Assembly: GCA_030427255.1 (NCBI GenBank)
Contig: JAUHWY010000004.1
Span: 62,001 to 126,000, forward strand
Origin: Bacteroidia bacterium
GTDB taxonomy: Bacteria; Bacteroidota; Bacteroidia; CAIKAF01
Direction: 5' to 3'
DNA length: 64,000 nt
Shown: in pieces, positions 51,619-61,096 of the stretch
Layout: each line of letters starts with the position of its first letter
Position numbering within the stretch: position 1 is the stretch's first letter
Made by a program: the position numbers and the translations under genes
Notes under the pieces: generated by a model
The model's database searches: none
What the model was told of the DNA's origin: nothing
Seen by the model: the letters and a program-made list of their open reading frames with translations, nothing else

Positions 51619-53724
51619 ATGGAACAAAGCTCCAATCCCGACTTTTTTAAGAGCAAGGTGCTGGGTCATCCGGCCGGTTTGTTTGTGCTGTTTTTCACCG
51701 AAATGTGGGAACGTTTTTCGTTTTACGGAATGCGGGTGCTGCTGATTAATTTTTTAACCATGGCAGCCATAGGCATAAATCCGGGCTGGGAATGGAGCTC
51801 TGAGAATGCCGGTGCCTTGTTTGGAACCTATGCCGGCCTGTTGTACTTAACTCCTATTTTGGGAGGTTATATTGCCGATAAAATCACGGGTTACCGGTTG
51901 GCGGTGCTTATAGGCGCCATAATTATGACGGCGGGTCATGCCAGTATGGCTTTTGAAACCGAAGCTTCCTTGTACATCGGATTGGCTTTATTGGTGATTG
52001 GAACAGGCTTTTTTAAGCCCAACATGACTTCTATAATTTCGGAGATGTACAAAGACGTTCCGGAGAAAAAAGATGGAGCCTATACCATTTTCTACATGGG
52101 CGTAAATGCCGGTGCCTTTTTTGGAATGATGCTTTGTGGGTATTTAGGCGAGAAAGTGGGTTGGTCTTGGGGCTTTGGTTTGGCCGGTATATTCATGCTT
52201 TTGGGCAGCATACAGTTTTGGCTGGCAAAGCCCTTGTTTGGAAGCATTGGGGATAAACCCAATAAAAATTTGGTGCAAAGCGACGAGGAGCGTTTGGCGG
52301 AGGAGAATAACCCCAACGAGGGCAGGCGGAACCCCTTTACCGGTTTGGATAAGATATTGATTTTTATTTCTGCTGCCGTAGGCTTGTTGTACATTTTTAA
52401 TGATCCAAGCAGTAAAATTGCCAATATCCACCTTTTGCCGGAGGAAATCTTGGGAATGAATGGGCCGGCATTGATTACCGGAGTGGGCTTATTGGTATTT
52501 CTGTTTTTAGTAAGTTCCCGGATTTCCAGATACGATAAAGTCGTTCGAAACCGGATGATTGCGGTGGTGATATTTGCCTTCTTTACGGTGCTTTTTTGGA
52601 TGTCCTTTGAGCAAGGAGCCACCTCTTTAGTTCTGTTTGCGCGCGATTTTACTCAGCGTACCCTGGTTGGGGATTCCGCTACCATATTTAAAATCGTGAA
52701 TACCCTGCTTACGGTGATTCCGTTGGGAATTATTACTTGGGTGCTGTTTCGATTGTTCAAGGAAACCGCAAATCGTATCGCTACTTCCAACATTGTATTG
52801 GCCGGCAGTTTTGTAGTGGTTTGGGGTATTGTTGGCTGGATGCTTTGGACAGATTATAATGCAGTAGCCTATAAGGTGTCTTACCAAGTGGTAGAAACGC
52901 CAAGCTTAAATAAGGAGGGTGAGGTAATAAAAAATGAGGATGGGACGCCTGTTCTGCTTTGGGCACCCGTTGAAGAAAGTCGTGCCTTAGCTGAAGGAGA
53001 CCGGGTTAGGGATACCCAAATGGTTATTTCGAGTCAGGTGCCTTTGGAAGTAAATCAACAGGTTAATATCCATGTGGAGAAAGGGAACTTTGTGCTGCTG
53101 GACGACCCCATGTCTGAACAGATCCGCAGCGATTACCAAGCGGCAAATAGAGCCTCCATGGTAGTACCTGCAACCGTTACGGAGGAAGTGACCAACCAAA
53201 TTGAGGTTACCGCCTCTTGGTTTAGTATTCTGAACTCGTTTTTCATCATTGCTTTTGCTTCCTTCTTTAGCAAATGGTGGGAAAGTAAATACAACCCTCC
53301 GGGAGCCGTTAAGTATGGTTTGGGCTTAGCCATAATGGGGCTTGGCTTTGGGATGTTGGCCATTGGCTCTTCATCCATTCCTCAAGGAGCTGAACCGGGC
53401 ATTGTTCGGGTGAGTATGGTCTGGCTAATTTTGGCCTATTTGTTCCACACCTTGGGCGAACTTTGTTCCTCACCGGTGGGCTTGAGTTATGTGAGCAAAT
53501 TAGTTCCCGGACGCATGATCGCCTTTATGTTTGGCATGTGGTATCTGGCCATTGCCATCGGCAATAAATTGGCGGCTAATTTGGGTGGTGCTGTGGAGCA
53601 GATATCCGAAGAGTATTCCTTGAGTGCTTTCTTTTTGATCTTTACTATCGTACCCATTTCTGCGGGGATTTTGGTTGCCGCATTGAACCCTCTGCTCAAA
53701 CGTTTAATGGGCGGAGTAAAATAA
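51619..53724 (+). CDS. POT-family peptide transporter 2
   Basis: 701 residues. FTEMWERFSFYGMRVLL is again the ExxERFxYYG motif, and MSFEQGATSLVLF the later Glu. An insert of about 120 residues (approximately 420-535, beginning VAYKVSYQVVETP and with ENRALAEGDR-like charged stretches) lies between membrane segments, at a different place from the insert in the neighboring POT gene. It starts 23 nt after that gene and ends 7 nt before the DUF819 gene, so the three are one operon. Peptide specificity may differ between the two. Confidence 0.92.
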   Translation: MEQSSNPDFFKSKVLGHPAGLFVLFFTEMWERFSFYGMRVLLINFLTMAAIGINPGWEWSSENAGALFGTYAGLLYLTPILGGYIADKITGYRLAVLIGAIIMTAGHASMAFETEASLYIGLALLVIGTGFFKPNMTSIISEMYKDVPEKKDGAYTIFYMGVNAGAFFGMMLCGYLGEKVGWSWGFGLAGIFMLLGSIQFWLAKPLFGSIGDKPNKNLVQSDEERLAEENNPNEGRRNPFTGLDKILIFISAAVGLLYIFNDPSSKIANIHLLPEEILGMNGPALITGVGLLVFLFLVSSRISRYDKVVRNRMIAVVIFAFFTVLFWMSFEQGATSLVLFARDFTQRTLVGDSATIFKIVNTLLTVIPLGIITWVLFRLFKETANRIATSNIVLAGSFVVVWGIVGWMLWTDYNAVAYKVSYQVVETPSLNKEGEVIKNEDGTPVLLWAPVEESRALAEGDRVRDTQMVISSQVPLEVNQQVNIHVEKGNFVLLDDPMSEQIRSDYQAANRASMVVPATVTEEVTNQIEVTASWFSILNSFFIIAFASFFSKWWESKYNPPGAVKYGLGLAIMGLGFGMLAIGSSSIPQGAEPGIVRVSMVWLILAYLFHTLGELCSSPVGLSYVSKLVPGRMIAFMFGMWYLAIAIGNKLAANLGGAVEQISEEYSLSAFFLIFTIVPISAGILVAALNPLLKRLMGGVK

Positions 53725-53731
53725 CTGACCT

Positions 53732-54964
53732 ATGTTTCCATTGCAGAACGATGCCGTGGTGCTGGCCTTGCTGGTCGGCACCTTGGCACTTATTTTTGGA
53801 GCAACCAAAACCAAGGCCCTACAACCTTTCTTTAAGTTTGTGCCGGCTTTGCTGCTGTGCTACTTTATTCCTTCACTGTATACCACTTGGGGCCTGGTGG
53901 ATGAGAAAGAGTCCAGCTTGTATTTTGTTGCTTCGAGGTATTTGTTGCCTGCCAGCTTGGTCTTGCTCACCTTGAGCATAAACCTCAAAGAGGTTTTTCG
54001 GCTAGGGTCTAAGGCTTTGATTATGTTCCTTACCGGTACGCTAAGCATTATCATTGGTGGCCCACTTTCCATTTTGTTGGTTTCGCTGGTTTCTCCGGAA
54101 ACCGTGGGTGGTATGGGACCCGAAGCCGTTTGGCGCGGCATGACTACCATTGCAGGAAGTTGGATTGGCGGCGGCGCAAACCAAGCCGCTATGTTTGAAG
54201 TTTTTCAGCCTTCCAATGCCCTGTACAGCGTAATGATTACCGTGGACATCATCGTGGCTCAGGTTTGGATGTTCTTTCTGTTGTTGGGCATAGGACAAAG
54301 TCAGCGGATCGACAAACGCTTAAAGGCAGATACCTCAGCCATTGACCGTTTGCGCGATAAAATGGATGAGTTCAGCAAGAAGAACAGCAGGATTCCGGAC
54401 TTTACTGATTTAATGGTAATCCTAGGCATTGCTTTTGGCGCTACCGGATTGGCGCACTTGTTGGCCGATATTTTGGCCCCATGGATTGCAGAAGATTTTC
54501 CTGCCTTGAAAAAATTCAGCTTGGATTCCGGGTTCTTTTGGCTGATTATTTTGGCCACCACCTTCGGTTTGGCTTTGTCCTTTACCCGCTTTAGGAGCTA
54601 TGAAGGAGCCGGAGCCTCAAAGATTGGTTCGGTGTTTATTTACTTTTTGGTCGCCACCATTGGACTTAAAATGGACATCAATGAGGTATTTAAAAATGCC
54701 GGTCTTTTCGGCGTAGGCTTTGTTTGGATGGCCATTCATGTAGTGCTCATGATATTGGTGGCTTGGCTGATTAAAGCTCCCTTCTTTTTCTTGGCGGTGG
54801 GTTCCAAAGCCAATATTGGAGGAGCGGCTTCTGCTCCTGTAATTGCGGCGGCATTTCACCCGGCTCTAGCTCCTGTGGGCGTATTGTTGGCGGTTTTGGG
54901 CTATGCCCTTGGGACTTATGGCGCCTGGCTTTGCGGTTTGTTGATGCAAGCTGCTGCCCCCTAA
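53732..54964 (+). CDS. DUF819 family membrane protein
   Basis: 410 residues with about eleven hydrophobic segments and a short charged cytoplasmic loop (approximately 190-225: [21 protein letters not shown]). Family features: [30 protein letters not shown] and [18 protein letters not shown], which together mark DUF819 (PF05684), likely transporters of unknown substrate. In several genomes such genes lie by peptide or amino-acid catabolism genes; here it is 7 nt behind the second POT gene. Confidence 0.92.
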   Translation: MFPLQNDAVVLALLVGTLALIFGATKTKALQPFFKFVPALLLCYFIPSLYTTWGLVDEKESSLYFVASRYLLPASLVLLTLSINLKEVFRLGSKALIMFLTGTLSIIIGGPLSILLVSLVSPETVGGMGPEAVWRGMTTIAGSWIGGGANQAAMFEVFQPSNALYSVMITVDIIVAQVWMFFLLLGIGQSQRIDKRLKADTSAIDRLRDKMDEFSKKNSRIPDFTDLMVILGIAFGATGLAHLLADILAPWIAEDFPALKKFSLDSGFFWLIILATTFGLALSFTRFRSYEGAGASKIGSVFIYFLVATIGLKMDINEVFKNAGLFGVGFVWMAIHVVLMILVAWLIKAPFFFLAVGSKANIGGAASAPVIAAAFHPALAPVGVLLAVLGYALGTYGAWLCGLLMQAAAP

Positions 54965-54987
54965 GGCAAGCCTTGTAAATAAGGTTG

Positions 54988-54995
54988 TATCTTTG
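54988..54995 (+). promoter_or_regulatory. candidate minus-7 box for the biotinyl-carrier/mevalonate genes
   Basis: TATCTTTG, an exact TAnnTTTG match followed by C as in many Bacteroidota promoters, 75 nt before the ATG at 55071. It would give the last three genes of the run their own promoter. No convincing minus-33 element. Confidence 0.4.
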
Positions 54996-55070
54996 CCCCT
55001 AAATGCTGTGTTTACTTGTGTAAAAGGTGGGCAACAGCAAAAATGGAAAGCACCGAAAAAGCAGAGGCAC

Positions 55071-55574
55071 ATGTACATTGTAAAAACCGGACAAAGCACC
55101 TTTGATTTTAATCCCGAAACGGAAGGGACTTGGAGCAGCCCACAGGCCTCCGGCCCTATTCGTATTGAGGGTGATTCCCGTCAGGGCTTTCGGTTGCATA
55201 TCGGTAACGAAAGCTATGCTGCTTTTTTGGTGGAAGCCGACTATCGACAAAAGCGCTTTGTATTTAGCATTCAGAACCGCCGCATAGAGGTCTTTGTAGA
55301 GGACGAAAAAGATCAAGCCATCAAGGCATTGGGTTTGCCGGTGGTTAAGCAGAAAAAGGTCGACGTACTTAAGTCTCCAATGCCTGGAATGGTGCTGGAA
55401 GTACTCACCAAGCCCGGGCAAACCGTTTCCAAAGGCGAACCTTTGTTGATTTTGGAAGCCATGAAAATGGAAAATGTGCTAAGGGCCGCCGGAGAAGGAG
55501 AAGTAAAAGAGGTGTTGGCAGAAGCAGGGACGGCAGTAGACAAGAATCAGGTGCTCATAAAATTTGCAGAATGA
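55071..55574 (+). CDS. biotinyl/lipoyl-attachment carrier protein
   Basis: 167 residues from the ATG at 55071 (the frame is open upstream to 54993, but that part looks non-coding). The C-terminal biotinyl domain (about 98-167) has [10 protein letters not shown] and [10 protein letters not shown] with Lys132 as the biotin site. The N-terminal part resembles the front of the Bacteroidota acyl-CoA carboxylase biotin subunits (for propionyl- or methylcrotonyl-CoA carboxylase). No carboxyltransferase gene is adjacent; instead it overlaps mvaD by 4 nt. Confidence 0.9.
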   Translation: MYIVKTGQSTFDFNPETEGTWSSPQASGPIRIEGDSRQGFRLHIGNESYAAFLVEADYRQKRFVFSIQNRRIEVFVEDEKDQAIKALGLPVVKQKKVDVLKSPMPGMVLEVLTKPGQTVSKGEPLLILEAMKMENVLRAAGEGEVKEVLAEAGTAVDKNQVLIKFAE

Positions 55575-56611
55575 GCGAGGTCCTGCATACGCAATGGAAG
55601 AGCCCATCCAATATTGCCCTCATAAAGTATTGGGGCAAAACAGGACATCAAATTCCATGCAATCCTTCGTTGTCGATTACCTTAGACCAAGCACACACCG
55701 ACACCCGAATAGAAGCGCTGCCCAAACAGGGCGATTTTCCTGAACCGGAATTGTACTTTGAAGGCAAGCGAAACCTGCCTTTTGAAACCAAGATTTTGGG
55801 CTTTTTTCAGCAAATCAGTGACCGTTTGCCGGTGGTAACTTCCCACAAACTGCTGATTCATTCCGAAAACTCTTTTCCACATTCGGCAGGAATTGCCAGT
55901 TCGGCTTCTGCCATGAGTGCCTTGGCTTTAGGACTTTGCGAGTTGCAGCGGCAATTGGACGGCGGAGCCCGCGATGCTGCTTTTTTTGCTTTGGCTTCTG
56001 ATATAGCACGGCTGGGTAGTGGGTCTGCCTCTAGGTCCATATATGGCGGTTTGGTTTCTTGGGGCAAGCATGCCGATTTGCCCGAAAGCAGCAATGAAGT
56101 AGCCGCTCCCTTGCCTTTTGAGGTGCACGAAGTGTTTACCAAGCTCCACGACGATATTTTGATTTTGGATCGTTCGCCTAAAAAGGTTTCTTCCAGAGCC
56201 GGACACGGTTTAATGAAAGGAAACTTATTTTCTGAAGTACGGTTTAAGCAAGCCAATCAACATTTTTCAGAATTATTGGAGGCGCTAAAGACCGGAGATT
56301 GGGATCGATTCATTGCCATAACCGAGTCGGAGGCCTTGAGCTTGCACGCCATGATGCTCACCTCTACTCCTCCGTACCTACTGATACAGCCGGAAACGGT
56401 TAAAATTATTAAAGAACTTCAGGACTTTAGACAACAATCGGGGCTACCTGTCTGTTTTACCCTCGACGCAGGTCCAAACGTGCATTTGATATATCCGGAT
56501 ACTTGCCGGGAAAAAGTACAGGAACTGTTGTTGATGTGGCAAAACGACTCGAGTTTTTCCTTCGAAGTTTTGCCTGATGTTATGGGAAAAGGGCCAATTT
56601 GCTTGAAATAA
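55571..56611 (+). CDS. mvaD: diphosphomevalonate decarboxylase
   Basis: 346 residues. The N-terminus [13 protein letters not shown] is the family signature, followed by [13 protein letters not shown], the GHMP motif [17 protein letters not shown] and [11 protein letters not shown]. It turns mevalonate 5-diphosphate into isopentenyl diphosphate. It overlaps the biotinyl-carrier gene by 4 nt, and its stop overlaps the next ATG in TAATG, so translation is coupled along the row. It supports the mevalonate route of isoprenoid synthesis in this organism. Confidence 0.95.
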   Translation: MSEVLHTQWKSPSNIALIKYWGKTGHQIPCNPSLSITLDQAHTDTRIEALPKQGDFPEPELYFEGKRNLPFETKILGFFQQISDRLPVVTSHKLLIHSENSFPHSAGIASSASAMSALALGLCELQRQLDGGARDAAFFALASDIARLGSGSASRSIYGGLVSWGKHADLPESSNEVAAPLPFEVHEVFTKLHDDILILDRSPKKVSSRAGHGLMKGNLFSEVRFKQANQHFSELLEALKTGDWDRFIAITESEALSLHAMMLTSTPPYLLIQPETVKIIKELQDFRQQSGLPVCFTLDAGPNVHLIYPDTCREKVQELLLMWQNDSSFSFEVLPDVMGKGPICLK

Positions 56612-57570
56612 TGCCTGTTATGAATGACCAACATAAATCTTTCAAATCTAAGATTCTCCTTTTTGGAGAGTATGGGGTGATTCATAATGCCATGGCGCTA
56701 AGCATACCCTTTGAAGCGTTTGAAGGATGCTTAACTTTTTCGCCGGAACGGCTAAAGCCGGGGGAAGCCAAAGCTTCTGCCAAGGCCTTGAAAGCCTATG
56801 CAGTGCACCTCAAGGAGCTGATTGAAAAAGACAAACTTCCTTTTGTTTTTGATATCGAAGCTTTCGAAGAAGACCTATCCAAGGGATTGGTTTTTGATTC
56901 TTCGATTCCACAAGGCTTTGGCGTAGGCAGTTCGGGAGCATTGGTTGCCGCCTTGTACGATCGCTATGCGCTGGAAAAAATTCCAAACAATCAGGTGATT
57001 AGTGGTCCGGAAACGGTTCGATTGAAAGACAGCTTTGCCAAAATGGAAAGCTATTTTCATGGAAAGAGTTCCGGAATGGATCCGCTGATTTGCTATTTAA
57101 GCGCGCCTATGTTGATTCGCAGCAGCGAGGCAATAGACAAGGTGGGTTTGCCGGTTTCTTCGGAAACAGGAAAAGGAGGTATTTTTTTGCTAAACACCGG
57201 AAACCCCGGAAAAACCCAGCCTTTGGTAAACCTGTTTTTGGAGAAGTGTAAGGAAGATGGCTTTTTGCAGGTGGTGAAGGGAGAGATTATTCCTTTTAGC
57301 GACAATTGCATTAAAGCTTTTTTGAAGGGGGAGGCCAGAGAGATGTTCGACAATATGAAAGAATTGTCGCGCTTGTTGTTGAGCTATTTGAGTCCTATGA
57401 TACCGCGCCGGTTCCGTAAGGTTTGGCGCAGGGGCATTGAAACCCAAAGCTACTATTTGAAGCTTTGCGGCAGCGGAGGCGGCGGGTTTTTGCTTGGTTT
57501 TGCTGAGGATTTAGACAAAGCCCAAGAAGAGCTCAAAGAGCATCAGATAGAGGTGATTCACCGGTTCTAA
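56611..57570 (+). CDS. GHMP kinase, probably mevalonate kinase
   Basis: 319 residues from the ATG at 56611, which overlaps the mvaD stop by one base; ATG 56620 is an alternative. Motifs: KILLFGEYGVIHNAMALSIPF (N-terminal substrate region), QGFGVGSSGALVAAL (GHMP ATP loop) and LCGSGGGGFLLGF (C-terminal motif 3). With mvaD it forms part of the mevalonate pathway. Mevalonate kinase fits best, but phosphomevalonate kinase has a related fold and cannot be fully excluded. Last gene of the row. Confidence 0.85.
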   Translation: MPVMNDQHKSFKSKILLFGEYGVIHNAMALSIPFEAFEGCLTFSPERLKPGEAKASAKALKAYAVHLKELIEKDKLPFVFDIEAFEEDLSKGLVFDSSIPQGFGVGSSGALVAALYDRYALEKIPNNQVISGPETVRLKDSFAKMESYFHGKSSGMDPLICYLSAPMLIRSSEAIDKVGLPVSSETGKGGIFLLNTGNPGKTQPLVNLFLEKCKEDGFLQVVKGEIIPFSDNCIKAFLKGEAREMFDNMKELSRLLLSYLSPMIPRRFRKVWRRGIETQSYYLKLCGSGGGGFLLGFAEDLDKAQEELKEHQIEVIHRF

Positions 57571-57573
57571 CCA

Positions 57574-57951
57574 TCAGGGAACCACATCGAATTCAAGAAC
57601 GCTAATACGGTAAACATTGGAGCCTGTGCGCAAGCGGGTTCCGGCGGGTAGCCAGATGGGTAGCGATTGTTCCCAAGCGCCCCAAGTTATGCCGTTGTAG
57701 CCTCCATTGGTGGATCGGGAGCTACGGACCGTGAGGTTGGTTCCATCCACTACAATATTATCGTTTTGGTTGCCTCCTTGTATGTTGGCTACCGGACTGC
57801 TGTATAGGATGCTCACTACTTTCCACACTTTGTTTGCCGGGACAGTATCTTCTATGTTGTCAATGAGTAGGTTTTGGCTGAAGCTTAGGCTTTGCTGTGC
57901 TTGGATGGTGCCAAAAACAAAGAAAATAGAAAGGAGTAGGAAATAACGCAT
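57574..57951 (-). CDS. small secreted protein of unknown family
   Basis: 125 residues. Signal peptide MRYFLLLSIFFVFGTIQAQ, then about 105 residues rich in Ser, Asn, Val and Trp, with the stretch VPANKVWKVVSILYSSPV typical of small Bacteroidota beta-sandwich proteins. No sorting domain. Its end lies 3 nt from the end of the mevalonate kinase gene (convergent). Function unknown. Confidence 0.7.
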   Translation of the reverse strand: MRYFLLLSIFFVFGTIQAQQSLSFSQNLLIDNIEDTVPANKVWKVVSILYSSPVANIQGGNQNDNIVVDGTNLTVRSSRSTNGGYNGITWGAWEQSLPIWLPAGTRLRTGSNVYRISVLEFDVVP

Positions 57952-58002
57952 GACGGAAATTTTTGTAAACCTAGCTTTTTTAGCCTGTTTTCCAAAGAAT
58001 CA

Positions 58003-58154
58003 CGGCCCAGGGACCGGCACGGAAAGCCCCCGGAAGCCAAAACCCATGCCTGTGCTTGGGCGGACGTGGCGCGCAGCAAACGCTCCGGCCAAGCTTACAG
58101 GCATGCGGTTGGGGCAACGGGGCTTGCAGAGAGGGCTCGGTGCTCCGCAGGGCC
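58003..58154. repeat. GC-rich intergenic hairpin element, copy D
   Basis: CATGCCTGTGCTTGG (58045-58059) pairs with CCAAGCTTACAGGCATG (58089-58105). Read on the minus strand the loop holds GGAGCGTTTGCTGCGCGCC, which resembles the core GGAGCTTTGCGGAACC of the other copies. The outer ends are CGGCCC and AGGGCC. It ends about 40 bp before the uvrC start and so lies in the leader or promoter region of uvrC. Confidence 0.6.
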
Positions 58155-58196
58155 AAAAAACAAAGCAATCCAACATGCGTTACCTATTTTTATACC

Positions 58197-59996
58197 GTGG
58201 AATCTGAATCCGACATAAAAGCCAAGTGCCGAAGCTTGCCCGAAGTGCCCGGAGTGTATCAGTTTTTTGATGCGGAAGGCGGCCTTCTCTATGTGGGAAA
58301 GGCCAAAAATTTAAAAAATCGGGTCGGTTCTTATTTTAATAAGCAGCACGACAGCGGACGTTTGCGCCTGATGGTGAAGCTGGTGCGCGATATTCAGGTG
58401 CTGGTGGCCGAAAGCGAATTGGATGCCCTGCTTTTGGAAAATAATCTGATTAAAACGCATCAGCCGAGGTTTAATGTAATGCTTCGGGACGATAAAACCT
58501 ATCCTTGGATTTGCATTAAAAAGGAACCCTTTCCGCGGATTTTTTCGACGCGCAACCGCATTCAGGACGGGTCGGAATATTATGGTCCTTACGCCTCCGT
58601 AAAAATGATGCGTGCCGTGCTCGACTTGGTGCGGCAACTGTATCCTTTGCGTACTTGTAAGCTGCATTTGAAGCAAGAAAGCATTTCGGAGGGGAAATTT
58701 AATGTGTGCCTGGAATACCACATTGGCAACTGTTTGGGGCCATGCGTGGGGAAGCAAAGCGAGGCCGATTACGAGCGCATGATTGAGGAGGCCAGAACCA
58801 TAATCAAGGGAAAAACCGGCTCGGTGGCGCGCCTATTGAGGCAACAAATGGAGGAATATGCGGCCGAGTTTGCTTTTGAACAGGCGCAGGAAGTAAAAGA
58901 ACGCTTGGAACAAATAGAAAAGTTCCGCTCGAAGTCCGTGATTGTGCGGCAAGACATGCGCGATGTGGACGTGGCCAGCCTCCGAAGAGAAGGCAACACC
59001 GTGTATGTGAATTACCTAAAAGTGACCGAAGGGGCGGTGGTGCAGGGCTATACCTTGGAAGTAAAGCCCAAATTGGAAGAAACCGATGCGGAATTGCTGG
59101 TGTTGGCTCTGTTTGAATTACGCAAACGTTTTGGCAGTGAGGCCGAGGAGGTGTTGGTGCCCTTTGATCCGGAAACCGAAATTGTGGGCATGAAGTTTGT
59201 GGTGCCGCAGCGGGGCGAACGGAAAATGTTGCTGGAGCTTTCCGAGCGCAATTTGCGCTTTTATCTCAAAGAAAAATGGGCCAATATGGCCTTGAAAGAC
59301 CCGGAAAAACACAGCCAACGCATTTTAGAAACCCTTAAAAAAGACCTGCGTTTAACCGAGCTGCCGGTGCATATGGAGTGTTTCGACAATTCCAATTTTC
59401 AGGGAGCTTATCCGGTGTCGGCCATGGTGTGTTTTAGGGATGCCAAACCCAGCAAAAAGGACTACCGCCACTTCAATATAAAAACCGTGGAAGGACCGGA
59501 CGATTTTGCGAGCATGAAGGAGGCCGTGTACCGGCGCTACAAGCGGTTGAAAGAAGAAGAAGCTCCTTTGCCTCAGCTCATCGTCATCGATGGGGGCAAA
59601 GGACAGTTGTCGGCGGCCTTGGAGGCCCTGGAAGCCTTGGATTTGCGTGGAAAGATTCCCATCATTGGCATTGCCAAACGCTTGGAAGAAATCTATTTTC
59701 CGGGCGATCCGCTGCCTTTGTATTTGGACAAGCGCTCCGAAAGCTTGAAGGTAATACAGCAGATGCGCAATGAGGCCCACCGCTTTGGCATAAGCCATTA
59801 CCGCAGTCGACACAAAAAGACCTTGAGCAAAAGCAGCTTGGAGGAAATTGAAGGCATTGGCAGCAAAACCGTGACCGAACTGCTCAGGCATTTTAGAACG
59901 GTAAAGCGGGTGAGAGAAGCCAGCGAAGAGGAGTTGACGCAGGTGGTGGGGCAGGCCAAGGCAAAGAAAATAAAGGAATGGGCCTTGGAGTCCTAA
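58197..59996 (+). CDS. uvrC: excinuclease ABC subunit C
   Basis: 599 residues from a GTG at 58197; the open frame upstream is encoded by the GC-rich repeat and is not UvrC-like. Domains: GIY-YIG nuclease (GVYQFFDAEGGLLYVGKAKNLKNRV, split at YVGKA), Cys-bearing middle (CLEYHIGNCLGPCVG), UvrB-binding UVR motif (EQAQEVKERLEQIEKF), RNase H-like 5' nuclease (ECFDNSNFQGAYPVS; VIDGGKGQL), and two helix-hairpin-helix motifs (EEIEGIGSKT). It makes both incisions in nucleotide excision repair. A 10-codon frame MRYLFLYRGI (58175-58207) overlaps its start. Confidence 0.96.
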   Translation: MESESDIKAKCRSLPEVPGVYQFFDAEGGLLYVGKAKNLKNRVGSYFNKQHDSGRLRLMVKLVRDIQVLVAESELDALLLENNLIKTHQPRFNVMLRDDKTYPWICIKKEPFPRIFSTRNRIQDGSEYYGPYASVKMMRAVLDLVRQLYPLRTCKLHLKQESISEGKFNVCLEYHIGNCLGPCVGKQSEADYERMIEEARTIIKGKTGSVARLLRQQMEEYAAEFAFEQAQEVKERLEQIEKFRSKSVIVRQDMRDVDVASLRREGNTVYVNYLKVTEGAVVQGYTLEVKPKLEETDAELLVLALFELRKRFGSEAEEVLVPFDPETEIVGMKFVVPQRGERKMLLELSERNLRFYLKEKWANMALKDPEKHSQRILETLKKDLRLTELPVHMECFDNSNFQGAYPVSAMVCFRDAKPSKKDYRHFNIKTVEGPDDFASMKEAVYRRYKRLKEEEAPLPQLIVIDGGKGQLSAALEALEALDLRGKIPIIGIAKRLEEIYFPGDPLPLYLDKRSESLKVIQQMRNEAHRFGISHYRSRHKKTLSKSSLEEIEGIGSKTVTELLRHFRTVKRVREASEEELTQVVGQAKAKKIKEWALES

Positions 59997-60027
59997 GCAA
60001 TACGCCAAATTATAGTTACTTTGAACC

Positions 60028-60621
60028 ATGTTTAAACCTAGCTTTCGCGGCTTAGCCGCACTTGCCGCTTTGTGGATATTGTTTGGTTTTGGAACCGCCA
60101 TTGAATTGCCCAAAGGTTGGTATCCGGCCGGCAGTCATTGGAAATCCTACGAAATGGGACTGGAAGAAAAATCCGGCAGGCAAAAGGGGGCCGCGGCCAC
60201 CATTCGCTCCATGGAAGACAGCATTCCGGGCTACGGTTCGCTCATGCAGGATTTTTTGCCCGGTAAATTCTTAGGGGAACGGCTCCGATTGAAGGGGTGG
60301 ATGAAAAGCAAGGACGTGAAGGAGTGGGCTGGTTTTTGGGTGCAGGTAAACGCCTCCAACGACGAAAAACCTTTGTCCTTCGACAACATGTCGGACCGCA
60401 TGGTAAAGGGCACCACCGACTGGGCGCCTTACGAAATTGTGGTGGACGTACCCAGGGAGAGTCAAACCATTTTGATGGGCGCCATATTGAACGGCACCGG
60501 TCAAATATGGTTCGACGATTTGACCTTGGAGGTGGTAGATCGCGAAACCGTAGCCACCACAGGCAAGGGCAATGCGCACTTTATGCCGCATGCGGAGCCT
60601 GTGAATTTGGGATTGGAGTAA
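60028..60621 (+). CDS. exported or anchored jelly-roll-like protein, unknown role
   Basis: 197 residues. Hydrophobic N-terminus FRGLAALAALWILFGFG, then a domain with GWYPAGSHWKSYEMGLEEKSGR, LRLKGWMKSKDVKEWAGFWVQV and SFDNMSDRMVKGTTDWAPYEIVVDVP in order, ending GTGQIWFDDLTLEVVD. That domain is found alone and as an accessory domain in transcription regulators, and looks like a carbohydrate-binding-type beta sandwich. Function unknown. It starts 31 nt after uvrC on the same strand. Confidence 0.75.
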   Translation: MFKPSFRGLAALAALWILFGFGTAIELPKGWYPAGSHWKSYEMGLEEKSGRQKGAAATIRSMEDSIPGYGSLMQDFLPGKFLGERLRLKGWMKSKDVKEWAGFWVQVNASNDEKPLSFDNMSDRMVKGTTDWAPYEIVVDVPRESQTILMGAILNGTGQIWFDDLTLEVVDRETVATTGKGNAHFMPHAEPVNLGLE

Positions 60622-60670
60622 GGTTGAGCTTGCTTTAAGCAGGAGGAATAGCAGTCTTTATTTATTTTTT

Positions 60671-60830
60671 GGGCGCCATATCCGTCTCCGGCCATTAGCT
60701 GCCTTATAGAGTAGCTACGCACCCAAGCCCGTCCAAGGAGCTTCCTATGGTCGCTCTTGGCCGGGCGGCTGCTGAGCACTCTATTTCGGCAGGCTAATTG
60801 GCCTGCGCCGGGGCGCAGATCCTCCTCCGA
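60671..60830. repeat. GC-rich intergenic hairpin element, copy G
   Basis: CTGCC-TTATAGAG (60692-60704) can pair with CTCTAT-TTCGGCAG (60779-60792). An inner hairpin CCAAGGAGC/GCTCTTGG recalls the inner stem of the block at 25.4 kb, and a small one, GGCAGGC/GCCTGC, follows. It opens GGGCGCCATATCC. It occupies the first part of the 475-bp gap before the protease pseudogene; the rest of the gap is AT-rich and holds no gene. Confidence 0.6.
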
Positions 60831-61096
60831 ATGTTAAGCAGCATAAGGGAATAAGCTATGGAATTAAAAGGGTGAATTGAATTCATTAGCCCTATTTCCA
60901 GTAGCGAAATCCATTCTCCGTTCCAATTGCTTTGATAATTGAGCCTTAATGGCTATTTTTGACTTTAAATAATCTGTTACGCAACCTCTCGTGTGTGCAA
61001 ACATCTTACAGTAGCGATTGTTTTCGGGAAACATGGTCAGCATTTGGAGAGTTTGTGTTGTTGGCAGCCAATAAAAACACAATATAGATTTAAGGT

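Noticed and set aside
58056-58196. An N-terminal extension of UvrC of 47 residues
   Set aside because: Encoded by the GC-rich hairpin element and unlike any UvrC N-terminus; the conserved part begins just after the GTG at 58197.
59352-60113. A 253-codon minus-strand frame across the end of uvrC
   Set aside because: Antisense to the conserved nuclease domain and HhH motifs; no domain of its own.
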